NCBI GenBank assembly: GCA_032719365.1
Contig: CM064871.1
Span: 74,132,383-74,196,382 of the forward strand
From: Prinsepia uniflora
Lineage: Eukaryota; Streptophyta; Magnoliopsida; Rosales; Rosaceae
Reading direction: 5' to 3'
Length of the DNA stretch: 64,000 nucleotides
Shown: piece after piece, positions 22,392 to 34,204 of the stretch
Layout of the letters: the number at the start of each line of letters is the position of its first letter
How positions within the stretch are numbered: position 1 is the first letter of the stretch
Program-made: the position numbers and the translations under genes
Notes under the pieces: generated by a model
Databases searched by the model: none
Told to the model about the DNA's origin: nothing
Seen by the model: only the letters and a program-made list of their open reading frames with translations

Positions 22392-25389
22392 TGACAGGAC
22401 CGTCCCCAAAGGGACATTGGTAACCGTGTCCGGTCCTGCTCCGGTCTGACAAGTCAACTGAAGTTCCCAAATTACCCTCAGCACTTGCCAAACAAGGGAT
22501 AACCGTACATGTGCTCACTCATGCCTCCACCTCTCGAATAGCCTCGATCATCGCGCCACGATCTGGAGGGTCAATAAAAACACAAAAGGTGTGAGTGGAC
22601 AAAAATAAATCAGTTATAAAACATGTTACAAAAAAAGACATTTCTACCCTCCACATAAAACCAATGCATGCATTCATAAATCATTTCATAACCCATTTCA
22701 TTTTCAGTATCAGAAAACCGTGTATGAAAATCAAAATCATTTTTGTTTTCTCAAACCTCGGGCCTTCGCCCAAAAATACAAATACGGGGCCTCAGCCCAA
22801 AATCACGAATTAAAATCCAAGTACATAACACAACCCAAAAATTCATCAAGCTATATAAACCGAGCCATTGCCCAACACATCCAAAAACATCGGGGATCAA
22901 CAGTAAATCACAAGTCAATCAATCTGCTGGATCTCAAGTGCGCCCGAGTCTTTAAACTCAAAACTATGCGCATAATCAGGTCTACCCAGGATATCAACGA
23001 GTCTTTAAATTCCAAACACAATCAATAGGCCTCGAGGGATATCGCAATAACCGAGTCTTTAAACTCAAAACATACCAATCAAGGGCCCTCCCCCGTCATC
23101 AACATGATCCAGCAATAGTCAAGGGTCTTTAAACCCAAAACCATGTGTAATTCACAACAAATCCAAAATCCATCGTAATCCACTTTCCTAAACCAAATCC
23201 GACATCACATTTTATCGAAATGGAACCCATGTCCGAATTTCACATTCAAATCCCAAATCATATCCATCATTCAGTTCCAAATCCGAATTCGGAACCATCA
23301 TTCCGTAAGCTAGCATCCGGAATAACCATTCCGAAGCCAAATCCGGAAATCCACTTTCAAGTTTCCGAAACCTGAAATCTCATTCATCAAAACCACTTTT
23401 ATGAACTGGGCATCAAGCCCGAAAACACCTTTTCCAAAATCCGTTTTAAATCTTTGAAATGAAATTTCAAATCCCAAATTCAAATCATCAAAACCATGGT
23501 CAAATCACAACATACTCGAATCTCGTAAAACGTGCAAATTCGTAATACTCTTGAAATACGTGCCAAAACCGTAAATCATACTCACAATCATAATTAAAAC
23601 ATTATCAAAATATGATACGCACTAATCATATAAAATCATCTATTAAACCATCATCAAAGCATAGGAGAAACCACAGTCTCGAAATACGTGCAATTACGTA
23701 TTGCATATCGAAATACGTGTAAATACGAAAATCGTAATTACCATAAGCATAAGCATAGAAATCATAGATATAAAGCATAGAAAACGATTATGCATGCATT
23801 GAAATATAGAAAACAAAGTCCACTCACACACCGTCCAAACGGCTCGCTTCCGAGCTGTACGTTTTTCCGTAAATTCCAGAAATCATAATTCCTATCCAAA
23901 ACCAATATCGATGGTCACTAACACTTCAACATACCCCAACATAACTCATATAATTTTCCCCAATTTTTCCGGGGTTTAAATACGTATTTTAAACATATAC
24001 GAAAACTTCGGATACACTGAACACTATTGAGACGATATCCGATTTCCTCGAAACTAGTGCCAAAATGTTCGTTATATTAAAAGGAGAAAGTTTTATGTTG
24101 AACTCACCTCGGAAATCGAGCCTACGCGCCCTCACGCGCCGCCGCAAGCGGCTGCGCGTGGGAGCCACGCCCTGCTACAGTACCGGGTACTGTTCATCGA
24201 CTCTGCCCGATTGCCTGCATTTGGGTCTTTTGACCCGCGATACGACCCGACTTGTTCTCCTGCAATTCGACTTCGATTCTTACAATTAGTTCACCGAATT
24301 CCATCTATTAGAGCTTAATTTAAGTTTTGTATTGCTAATTACATGAATTGAGCTTTTAATCTATCAATTCCTCGATGAACATTCAAACGGGCTTTAACTT
24401 CGAACTCATCTATTTCTCATCTATTACTTCAATTAATCACACATGAAGGATCGTAGGAGTTCAAAGAACATTAATACATACTGAATTTCACCATTCCTTA
24501 CCTCTAAGTAGTCTCGATTTTCCACGGTTTTTGGAAGTTCAGTTCCCGGTCAAAACACTGCCAAACTCCTTCGATTTTGATATGGTTAGACTCGAAATGG
24601 GCTTAGAAGGTCGTTTATATTCTTAGTTTGGATCCCCTCATCTTACAATTCACGATTGAAATTGTTTTCTCAATTTGTCCAATTCGAGTTTTCTGGGTTT
24701 CTAACTCTCTTGGTATCCCTCTTCAGTTCCTCTCTATCCACTCGGTTTTAGCCGAATCTAGTTCTGATTCAAAAATTTCACTCGGCCTTATCAATTTGCT
24801 CCCAAGATCAATGAATTCAAGTGATGGATTTGGAGGTAAACACCTGTTCTCAGTTTTTGAGCTTACTCTTCCACGACCGATCAGTCTTGTATTAATTTCC
24901 TGGTGACAAGTGTCCCACAACCGTCTCAGTTCAACCAATTCCCTTTGCCCTGTTAATTTACCATTTTACCCCTTCTACTCAAAATTACCAAATTGCCCTT
25001 CATCATTTTAGAATCACAACTTTATCATCCGAAGTCCGACTCCAATGTGCCGCCTGTCGTTACAATCAGGGACTCGAGACCTATCTAACGGTCCTCAAAA
25101 TATGTGAAAATTCTAGGTCGTGTGAAAAGTCAACTATTTATACCGTTTTCAACCAATTTACCAATATGCTCTTAACCTTTCGAACATCATAACTTTCTCC
25201 TCGGATGTCGGAATCAGACGTGCCACCTGTCTATGAACTCGTGACGTCCCGAACTACGTCACAGTCATTGGTCAAAGTCCGTTTGACCGCTCGAACCAAA
25301 AGTCAACCGTTCGCCCAATTCCAAGGGCAAAATCGTCATTTTCTTCAAATTTGCCAAAATTTCCTTTTCCGAATGTCCGAGTCGTTACA
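22392..25389 (-). mobile_element. Element 2, 5' LTR (about 3.0 kb)
   Basis: On the + strand it runs from 'tgacaggaccgtcccc' to 'gagtcgttaca'. It contains GGGC/GCCC hairpins (22,760 and 22,787), GAGTCTTTAAACTC motifs (22,946, about 23,000, 23,053), one GGGTCTTTAAACCC (23,123), a GCGCGT block (24,123-24,160) and the U3 modules (about 25,014-25,100 and 25,190-25,290). The distal 1.2 kb match the left copy. The right-flank target site would be aaaac; the left flank is outside the window. Confidence 0.85.
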
Positions 25390-25704
25390 AAAACCATTCC
25401 CAAACACTCATACAAACCCCATAATCACAGCCCAAACATAAAAAACAGCCCCCAACGTCCCAACCAAAATTTTGAATTTTGAAAATGAAAAAGAGGGGTT
25501 TCAGGTTACCTTCCTCCGTCGTGGTCTCTGCCGTCTCTCAGCCATCCGTTCGTCTTAGTCTCTCTCATTCAATCCATCAATCATCATGCTAGGGAATAGG
25601 ACATGATGGTAGGGAGAGTTTGGTGTTTGGGTTGCACGGTTTTGGTTCGAATGAATGGAACATATGAGGATGAAGGGTGGGTGCATGTATGTGTGATGAT
25701 AGGC
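25390..25704 (-). mobile_element. LTR E, inner fragment
   Basis: This piece lies between element 2 and the TRIM and continues at 26,417 after TRIM removal. It resembles the 'ccgtcgtggtctctgccgtc' section of the other LTRs. Its left remainder must lie beyond element 2, outside the window. Confidence 0.6.
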
Positions 25705-26416
25705 TGTCAGGACCCGACCCTCATCGATCAGGACCCGACTCATCTAACACTATATTGTCCGCTTTGGGTCTCGCCCTCACGGTTTTGTTTTCGGGAGCTC
25801 ATGGTGAAACTTCCCAGGGGGTTACCCATCATGAAATTGCACTAGCCTCAACTCGCTTACTTTGGGGTTCCAATCCCCCCCAAAGCCACTTGAGCTCCCA
25901 AAAGGCCTAGTGCTAGATAGGTGTGTGCCTACACCTTTAAGGCATACCACCATCCTCTCCCAGACCATTCCCCCTCGCAGGAATGTGGGATTGTTCACCT
26001 TTCCCTTCAGGACACGGGTCTTACAATCCACCCCACTTAGGGCCCAGCATCCTTGCTGGCACACTTCCCGGTCGGGGTCTGGCTCTGATACCAAATTTTC
26101 AGGATCCGACCCTCCTCGGTTAGGACCCAACTCATCTAGCACCATATTGTCCGCTTTGGACCTCGCCCTCACGGTTTTGTTTTCGGGAGCTCATGGTGCA
26201 ACTTCCCAGGGGTCACCCATCATGGAATTGCACCAGCCTCAACTCGCTTAACTTTGGGGTTCCAATCCCCCCCAAAGCCACTTGAGCTCCAAAAGGCCTA
26301 GTGCTAGATAGGTGTGTGCCTACACCTTTAAGGCACACCACCATCTTCTCCCAAACTATTCCCCCTCGCAGGAATGTGGGATTGTTCACCGTTCCCTCCA
26401 GGACACGGGTCTTACA
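25705..26416 (-). mobile_element. TRIM element, intact, 712 bp, TSD taggc
   Basis: Two LTRs (25,705-26,025, 321 bp; 26,097-26,416, 320 bp) share over 90% by eye and flank a 71-bp interior. The interior holds a minus-strand primer site TGGTATCAGAGCCAGA just left of the right LTR. Perfect 5-bp duplications taggc flank it (25,700-25,704 and 26,417-26,421). It has no coding capacity. Interior phrases such as 'ggcccagcatccttgctggc' and 'ggctctgatacca' match my recollection of a TRIM family common in dicots. Open frames over it are incidental. Confidence 0.9.
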
Positions 26417-26792
26417 TAGGCAACGGATGGGTGACACTTGTCACTTATCCATTGGGCCTGTTCAAAATATCTAGGACCCAATTAAGACAAAAGTCCACCC
26501 GTCTCGTAAAACGTGCAATAATTCCTCGAACTTCCGTAAACCATAATTTTCTCGTCGAACGTTCAATTTCGACATGCAGCCTATCTACGGCTTATCAACT
26601 TGATCTACGTAACGGTCCTCAGCCCTTGTGCATCAAACCTCTCGGGTAAAATGTCGACTTTTTACCCTCATTCAGGGGTAAAATCGTAATTTCGTCATGA
26701 ATGTCCGATAACCCTCAATTAATCTCCGATTAGCCTCGCTAATCCTCAATTTGATCTTAATTAATCCCAAAACTTTGGGACGGGTCGTTACA
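26417..26792 (-). mobile_element. LTR E, distal fragment
   Basis: It continues the LTR with the 26-bp palindrome (26,425-26,450), one U3 module (about 26,533-26,620) and the end 'gggacgggtcgttaca'. The following aaact would be its right target copy; the left one is outside the window. Confidence 0.75.
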
Positions 26793-28012
26793 AAACTTGT
26801 CCAGTCGAACTGAATCGTTCTAACCAAACCGCTCTGGTCTAGTCAAACCAAACCATATGAACTAGACCATCACATTTTGAAAAAAAAAAAACATTTTTTT
26901 CTTTATTTTTCACTTATGGGCTTGAAGCATAGATCTTAGTGCTCGAAGCATTATGTCAATTTATTTAAATTTTATGCCAGAAACATTTATTTAACATATA
27001 CATTATTTTATGTCTGAAACATTTATTCAAATCATTATTATGTTTTATTTAGTGTTTATTTATATTAATTCATTGATTAAATGCTTACTTAAATGGAAAT
27101 ATTTCTTTAGTACTCATTTAAGAATCATATGTGTTTAAAGGAATCAGACTTTCATAAATGAATTAAAAATTATACATGACTAGTAGTTCATATTAAACAT
27201 TGAATTCGTAGATTCGGCAATGCTGAAAAGAAAAAGGGAACTTGAAGTTTTCTTCATAAATTCATCAAACATAATCAGAATCTTAGTATTCTGCCCCAAG
27301 CAAGAAATGAATGACACATCATCAATTCTAAAGATTTCAAATCCATGTATGTATATAATTTGAAAAATGCGTTTTTTTGCTCGAATATGATTTAATTTAA
27401 TACAAACACTTATCCTCATGCATGTGATCCATTGAATTAAATCTATAAATATGCATGTTTTGTGGGGAATTGTCTGGCTAACAGTGTTATCACGCACTCC
27501 GAGGAATATGGCAAAAAATGTTGTCAAATGGTACTGAGCTACCATCAATGAGCTCTTTTATTCTCCATGTTCTAGAAGAACATTATCGAGATTTACGGAT
27601 ATTCGAGCCAAAGGTTATCACATTGAAACCACTAGTACGAGCAATGTAATACCTTTTCATAACCTCTAATCAGTATAGCCAGAAGCATACATTGGAGAAA
27701 CTAGCCAAAAACTAGCCAAGAGTTAGCTAGAAGCTAACTAGTACGAACAATTGCTTATTATGACATGACCGGATGAGACACCCATGTCAAGGTGATGATG
27801 TGCCGTATCCTCAATAGACTGCACATGCATCCTCTCACTAGTAAGTACTATGCGAACCGTTAGCGAAAATCAAATATTAGACAATTATATGTAAAGATAA
27901 GTCAAGATTTCACCCTTTATTGTACATAATACAAGAGGAAATTTGTGAACTTTCTAAATACCATGCAGACCATTTGAAAATTTTCATGGTTCTGGTTGAG
28001 ATTGACAGGACC
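26793..28012 (+). pseudogene. pol: Ty1/copia element, protease/pre-integrase part (decayed)
   Basis: The first ~700 bp are AT-rich with no readable domain. From about 27,540 a + strand frame reads INELFYSPCSRRTLSRFTDI then RAKGYHIETT, and a nearby frame reads QYSQKHTLEKL. Both are typical of the copia pre-integrase region. The reading is broken by stops. LTR F cuts it at 28,012; it resumes at 38,932 with a shared gagat, giving the same host element on both sides. Confidence 0.7.
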
Positions 28013-29729
28013 CGCCCCGATCCTTCTGGGATCACATGGGGACGTGCCCTGCTCCCGTCTGACACCCAAAATAACGTTCCAATTTTAACCTCAAAAGTTC
28101 AAATGAATAAAGAACCAAATAAAGTTATACATCAAATTCGAAATAAACCGATGTCAGACAAGGGATAAAGTTCCAAATTACAAATTGCGAGCACGACTCT
28201 AAAATAAACCTGCGGGCAAACCACCCAACAGGAGATCAGGTACGCGGAAGTAGATCTATGCCTCCGCCTCAGGATCCTCATCTACCTCAGCAGCACAGCC
28301 TGGAGGGGTTACCAAAACATTAAGGGTGAGTGAGCCGAAACTCAAGTTTATAAAACCGTTTAATAAGTAAAACATATAATTTGCCCCTCCGTTTTCCAAA
28401 CATGCATGCATCAGAATTTAAAACCATAAATTATATCATATGAATCATAAGGCATGTAATAAAACCATAAACATAATGATAGCCACTGCACTATACACTC
28501 CAATCCTGACATCTTTGATGTCTGACGTCCAATAAGGTCACAGTCTCAAGGCTACGAGTACCACTCGGGGTCTCAATCCCGAATCCAATCCCCGAACCCT
28601 GTCCGGGTACGGCATCTCAAATGCCTAGCATCCTAGACGCTCGACGTCTCTGGCGTCAAATTATAGCAATCCTGCTCCTGAGTCATTTTACGGTCCGGTT
28701 CCTCCGTAGAATGACCCCTCGCAGGCAATGCGCCGTGACCGCTCCGGGGTACCACATCCGGAGGAGATAGTATCATAAGAATGGATCTATACAGTGCAGT
28801 ACCAAATACATTTTATTGATATCCACATGCAAAACATATATATACATAGATAAAATCCAAACCAATCTTTAAGTTTCACCAAAACGGGTCTCAAACCCAA
28901 ATACCGTGGAACGTGCCATAATCATAATTTCAATATCATCAAAACCGTTTCTTGATTCCAGCATGTGAATATATAAGTAAATCAGAAAACATTTAAGCAT
29001 GCAAGGGTTTAATGAAATCGGACCCACTCACAGTACGATCCCGCGGTGAATCTGCGCGTACGAACCTGTACCGGGATTATCGTACAATTTCTGTCAATCC
29101 AAATCACACGTAAGGGTCACTACAAGTCTTAAACATTTATCCAAAAATTCCGAAACAGAAACCGGCTCGGGGAAACCGTCCAAACACTTTTCCCGAGACA
29201 ACCGGTCCTAAAATGACCCTCCTAACTATCTCAGATCAACATGGTTAATTCACCAAAAATGTTCAGAATGATGAGAGGAATAAAAGTCATGTTGATCGTG
29301 ATCGCAGATAAGGTCCAACGCGCCCTCACGCGCCGCCCAAAGTGGCTGCGCGTGAAAGTCACGCGCCTGACACTGTAGCTACAGTGCCACCACCTTCACC
29401 CGTTTGTCTGTAATACGGGCCTGCCACCCGCGGCTTGACCCGGTTGACTACCCATCAATTCCTACTCGATTTCAATCCAATTTGATCCTAACATGATATT
29501 TAATCATCTAATTTAAGTTCTGAGTTAATAATTAGCCAAATCAAATCCTTAAATGGCCCTTCGACCCGTGATCATCCAAACGGGTTGATCACCCCAACTC
29601 ACTGGTTTTGAAACCATAATCAAATTAACCTTACAGGAAGCATCATAGGATCAAAACGAACTGAAACACACAATCAATTGAACCAACACTCACCTGGAAG
29701 TAGTCGTCCAAACCTCTGAAATTTCTCTG
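28013..29729 (-). mobile_element. LTR F, part 1 (element-1 family), TSD gagat
   Basis: It starts 'tgacaggacccgccccgat' like element 1's LTRs and follows them through the hairpin cluster (GACATC/GATGTC with loop ttt at 28,508) and the GCGCGT block (29,319-29,354). It is interrupted by element 3 and continues at 33,770. The duplication gagat at 28,008-28,012 pairs with 38,932-38,936, so parts 1, 2 and 3 are one solo LTR. Confidence 0.88.
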
Positions 29730-31623
29730 TGTCAGGACCCGTCCCAAATATCACCTCGATACCCGGGACGAACCCTGCTCCCGTCTGACAATCACACTTA
29801 AAGTACCAAAATAACCTCGACACCACCATAAGCATAACTATCAGACAAGGGAGAAATATAATACAACCGTAATTCAGAGCATAGTTATACAAAACAGGCA
29901 CAAAATCCTACTAGGCTAATCTCGCAACGGAAGAACGTCGTAAGCTCTATGCCTCGGTCCCTGCCTCAATGTTCACCCCAGCGCTATCACCACGACGAAT
30001 CTGAAAGTATCAATCGCGCTCCGTGCGCTCCTCGACCGTCTCAGGCGTCTCCCGTCCTGTCAATAAGCACCAAATAGGGTCACAATTACGTCAATTACGC
30101 TAACCCTAATTTCCCCAAATTTTCGGGAATTTATACGTAAATTAAACTTAGACCCTAAACCGTCCGGATTCCCGAACTATCCCGTAACATCGTTCGATTA
30201 ACCCGAAAATTACACCAATGAATTCCTTATGACATTTAGAACAAAACCCATGTTGGAAAATTGTTCAGAATCATCCCCACGCAACCCCATGCGCCGCCCA
30301 AAGTGGCTGCGCGTGGGCCTCACGCGCCTGCTACATTGCATCTTCAACCTCGAGTCACCCGGTTCAACTGTGTTGAACCGGCGTGACCGGTTCTCCTCCG
30401 TTCCTCCACCATTCTTCCCCATTTCAATTCCATTAGCTTCGTACAATTCCTAGAAATCAAACCCAGTCATAAAATCCAGAAATCACGGCCTAAAACTCCT
30501 CGTCTTCATCCTCAAAAAACACTGCCCGTGAGCCCTGTTTTGGCCGCCGGCCACCCAGGTCCTCCCCCGTCACGGCACCACACTCAGACGACTCCTGGGA
30601 CCTTCAGGAGTCTCACCCAACTCACAACATCCCTCGACTCTATCCCAAAGTCCACGATTATTAAAAACAATCACACGGGAAAACAGGGGATTCAAACCAT
30701 ACATTCGATTCTTCCTTCGTCGTCTGCACCGCCGTGTGCTACGGTGCTCACTGAGTCCCCTGCAGTCGTCTTAGCTTGCTATTGGCTTGGTTTGCACCAC
30801 AACATGGCAGAACCACCACCACAGTCCCACGGGTCCTCTGTTTCTCTGAAAACTTAGCCTCACCACCGCCATATTCCTTGCACGATTTCAACTCCAAAAC
30901 CCGATCACCAGTCTCTCTTCTTCTCTCTGTCACTCTCACAATTCACAGAAATCTCACCCACGCACAGAATCGATCAAGAACTCTCACAATTCCTCTCCTG
31001 TTTTCTGTTCTCCCAAGCCAAATGCACGGTTCAAAATCGATCAATATGTGGCCGTGTGTATAAATAACACCCTAGAAGCCTCTAGTGCTATCCCACGTGT
31101 CCCCTTTTCCATGGTCATCAGCACAAAATATCCAAGCCACTCAGCCATTTGGGTTTATCTGATTGGGCCTTAAAGGAAAAAGACCAAATTGCCCCTAAGT
31201 GTACAAATTACCATTTTGCCCTTCAACTTTCCAGACCCGCAACTATTCCGTCCGACGTCCGATGACAGCGTGCCACCTGTCGTTGTACTCAGGACGTCGA
31301 GACCTATCTAACGGTCCTTGGTCTACGTGAAAATCACAAGTCCACTAAAAAGTCAACATTTCCCTCGATTAGTCAAAATTACGGTAACGCCCTCAATCTT
31401 CCGAACGTCATAACTTTTTCTCCGATTGTCCAAATCGGACATGCCACCTGTCTACGGACTCGTGACTTCCTAAACTACGTCACGGTCAATGGTCAACACT
31501 CATCCAACCTGTAAATCCAAAAGTAAACTTTTGACACACTATTCACAAGGGCAAAATCGTCCTGTTAGACAAATCTTTTATAAAATTACATTTATACCCT
31601 TCCTGAAGGTACGGGTTGTTACA
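29730..31623 (-). mobile_element. LTR G: 3' LTR of element 3 (1894 bp)
   Basis: It runs from 'tgtcaggacccgtccc' to 'tacgggttgttaca'. It is shorter than the other LTRs and lacks the long hairpin array, but keeps the GCGCGT block (30,288-30,316) and the two U3 modules (about 31,240-31,325 and 31,400-31,500). It is followed by the element's polypurine tract and the imperfect hairpin GAATTTC/GAAATTC (31,640-31,659). Confidence 0.88.
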
Positions 31624-31644
31624 ATATACTCCCTAAAAAGAATT

Positions 31645-33687
31645 TCATCCCCGAAATTCAGTAAAACAAGGGTACTGTTCGCGTATTAAGGCCTCAGGTT
31701 CCCAGGTAGCTTCTTCTACCTGATGATTCCTCCACAATACTTTAACTAAGGGAACCGTCTTCCTCCGTAAGACTTTGTCCTTCCGATCCAAAATCGCTAC
31801 AGGTTGCTCTTCAAAGCTCAAGTCTTCCCTAAGCTCCACAGGTTGTGCTTCCAGAACATGTGAATCATCCCGTACATACTTCTGAAGCATAGATACATGA
31901 AAGACATTATGTACCTTTGCCAAGTCTGCTGGTAAAGCCAATCGATAAGCAACAGGACCAATGCGCTCCAAGATCTCATAGGGTCCAATGTAACGAGGAC
32001 TCAACTTTCCTCGCCTGCCAAACCGTACGATTCCCTTCCAAGGAGATAACTTCAAGAAAACCCAGTCCCCTACTGCAATTTCCAAATCCCTGATCCTACG
32101 GTCGGCGTAGCTCTTCTGTCGATCCTGAGCCGCCTTCAGTCGATCTCTAATCAGTGCGACTTTTTCTTGAGTAAGGTCTACCAGCTCGGAAGTAGTCAAT
32201 CTCCTCTCACCAACCTCGGTCCAACACAATGAAGTCCGACACTGTCGCCCGTACAAAGCCTCATAAGGAGCCATCCCAATACTCTCCTGATAACTGTTAT
32301 TGTAGGCGAACTCCATCAAAGGTAAATGTGACTCCCAAGTACCCTGAAACTGTAAGACACACGCTCTCATAATGTCCTCGAGAATCTGGATGGTCCGCTC
32401 AGACTGTCCATCGGTCTGAGGATGGAAGACAGTACTGAAATGCAGTTTTGTCTCAAAAGCTTCCTGTAAGCTCTGCCAAAACCGGGAAGTAAACCTCGAA
32501 TCTCTATCAGATACTATCGACTCTGGAGTACCTTGCAACCGAATAATCTCATCAATAAAAAACTGGGCAAACTGCGTCAACCTGAAGTTCTCCCGTACTG
32601 GCAAGAAATGAGCAGACTTTGTAAGTCTATCCACTATCACCCACACACCATCGTGTCCCTTCGGTGTCCTGGGAAGCTTAAATACAAAATCCATCGTCAA
32701 GTGATCCCATTTCCACTCGGGGATCGGCAAAGGTTGTATGGCTCCATAGGGTCTCTGCCGCTCGGCTTTCACCTGTTGACAGATCAAGCATCTACTGACA
32801 TACTCTGCAATCTCACATTTCATACCTGACCACCAGTAATGCTCTCGAAGTGTACGATACATCTTGGTCCCACCAGGATGCATCGCATAAGCTGAACAGT
32901 GAGCCTCATCCAGTATCACCTTCTTCAAGGTTTCCTCCTCGGGTACACACAACCGTCCATCCTTGACCAAGGCTCCATCCTCGCGAATCTCAAAGTCTTG
33001 TCTCTCTCCAGCCTCGACCTCAATCTATATGATGCCCAGAATGGGGTCCTCAAACTGAGCATCAATAACTTGATCAATCAAAATAGGTCGCACGTGGAAA
33101 CTCGCTAGGAGTGCTCCCTGACCATCCACAGTCAACTCTACTCCAAGTCTACGGAGCTCAACCAACAAAGGTAACCGGACTGTCCTCAAATGCGACAAAG
33201 AACTAGCTGACTTCCTGCTCAAGGCATCGGCTACCACATTAGCCTTTCCTGGATGATACTCGATAGTACAGTCGTAGTCCTTAAGCATCTCTAGCCAACG
33301 ACGCTGTCTCATATTCAAATCCTTCTGAGTAAACAGATACTTCAAGCTCTTATGATCCGTGAAAATTCTGCACCTCTCGCCGTACAAATAATGTCGCCAG
33401 ATCTTCAGTGCATGAACCACCGCAGCAAGTTCCAACTCATGTGTAGGGTAGTTCATCTCATGAGGTTTCAACTGCCGGGAAGCGTAAGCAATCACTTTCT
33501 CGTGCTGCATCAACACACAGCCCAAACCCTGTAAAGAAGCGTCACTATAAACCTCGAACTCCCCACTGTCGTCTGGAAGGGCCAACACAGGAGCAGATGT
33601 CAACCGTCTCTTGAGCTCCTGGAAACTCTGATCACAGTTCTCATCCCAGTCAAACCGAACTCCCTTCCGAGTGGACACACTATTCAC
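31645..33687 (-). pseudogene. pol: Element 3 pol: RNase H, integrase, chromodomain
   Basis: One frame runs leftwards from 33,687, broken only by a TAG at 33,022-33,027. It shows RNase H (VYSDASLQGLGCVL, ASRQLKPHEMNYP, IFTDHKSLKYLFTQ), integrase zinc region (HPGGTKMYRTL, CLICQQVKAERQRPYG), catalytic core (MDFVFKLPR, SDRDSRFTSRFW, HPQTDGQSERT) and chromodomain (KTVPLVKVLW, EEATWEPEA). It is better preserved than element 1 in this part and gives the reference for several of element 1's stop codons. The start is lost in the internal deletion. Confidence 0.9.
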
Positions 33688-33764
33688 AAGGGAAAATTCG
33701 TCCTTTTAGACAAATCTTTTATAAAATTACATTTATACCCTTCCTGAAGGTACGGGTTGTTACA
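33674..33764 (-). mobile_element. Element 3, remaining 91 bp of the 5' LTR
   Basis: This piece matches 31,533-31,623 over its whole length ('gacacactattcacaagg' to 'gggttgttaca') with only a few substitutions. It abuts pol sequence at 33,670-33,673 with no long shared sequence at the join, as after end-joining repair. Confidence 0.88.
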
Positions 33765-33769
33765 CTCTG

Positions 33770-34204
33770 AACACGGCAGTCACTGTCCCAGCTCACCCGT
33801 GGCTGGTTGCCTTCGATTTTGATATGGATGTGTTCTAAACACTCCCAGAAAGCTCACTCAGTGTTTAGATTGGTCCAACAAACCGTATAAATTGATTTCC
33901 GAAATTCCCTCCAATTTTCCCCGAAATGGTTTCTCTCTGGTTCCTCACCAATTCTCAGTTCTTTCAACGGTAGAGTGAAGCTCACACAATTCCTATTCTG
34001 TTTAAAGCAACTGAGCCGTCTCAGAAGCTCGTGGAAGCCTCACTGTCCAGTGAGATTTTTTCCCCGAAAAGCCTCGATCGAAAATAAACAATGTGGCCGT
34101 GGTGGTGCCGCCCATGTTCCCCCGCGGTTGCTACAGTAACCAGGGGTAAAATGACCAAAATGCCCCTAGTTCAAAAATTACCAAAATGCCCTTCACTTTC
34201 CAGG
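33770..34204 (-). mobile_element. LTR F, part 2
   Basis: It resumes LTR F after element 3 and its duplicated ctctg. It ends about 34,204 at 'cttcactttccaggg', where a plus-strand element's sequence begins. Compared with element 1's LTR, about 100 bp are missing between here and part 3 at 38,817, so the junction involved a deletion. Confidence 0.75.

Larger units (their letters stand above)
29730..33764 (-). mobile_element. Element 3: internally deleted chromovirus, TSD ctctg
   Basis: It consists of a complete 3' LTR (29,730-31,623), pol from the RNase H part of RT to the chromodomain (31,645-about 33,670), then a direct jump into the last 91 bp of the 5' LTR (33,674-33,764). Gag, protease, most of RT, the primer site and most of the 5' LTR are gone. 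Perfect target duplications ctctg (29,725-29,729 and 33,765-33,769) show that the deletion happened after insertion. Confidence 0.9.

Noticed and set aside
25822..26437. Long open frames on both strands (75-129 codons)
   Set aside because: They coincide with the two TRIM LTRs, and similar peptides appear twice only because the LTR is repeated.
27180..27548. 122-codon minus-strand frame in the copia remnant
   Set aside because: It is AT-rich with no domain, and the adjacent copia coding sequence is on the other strand.
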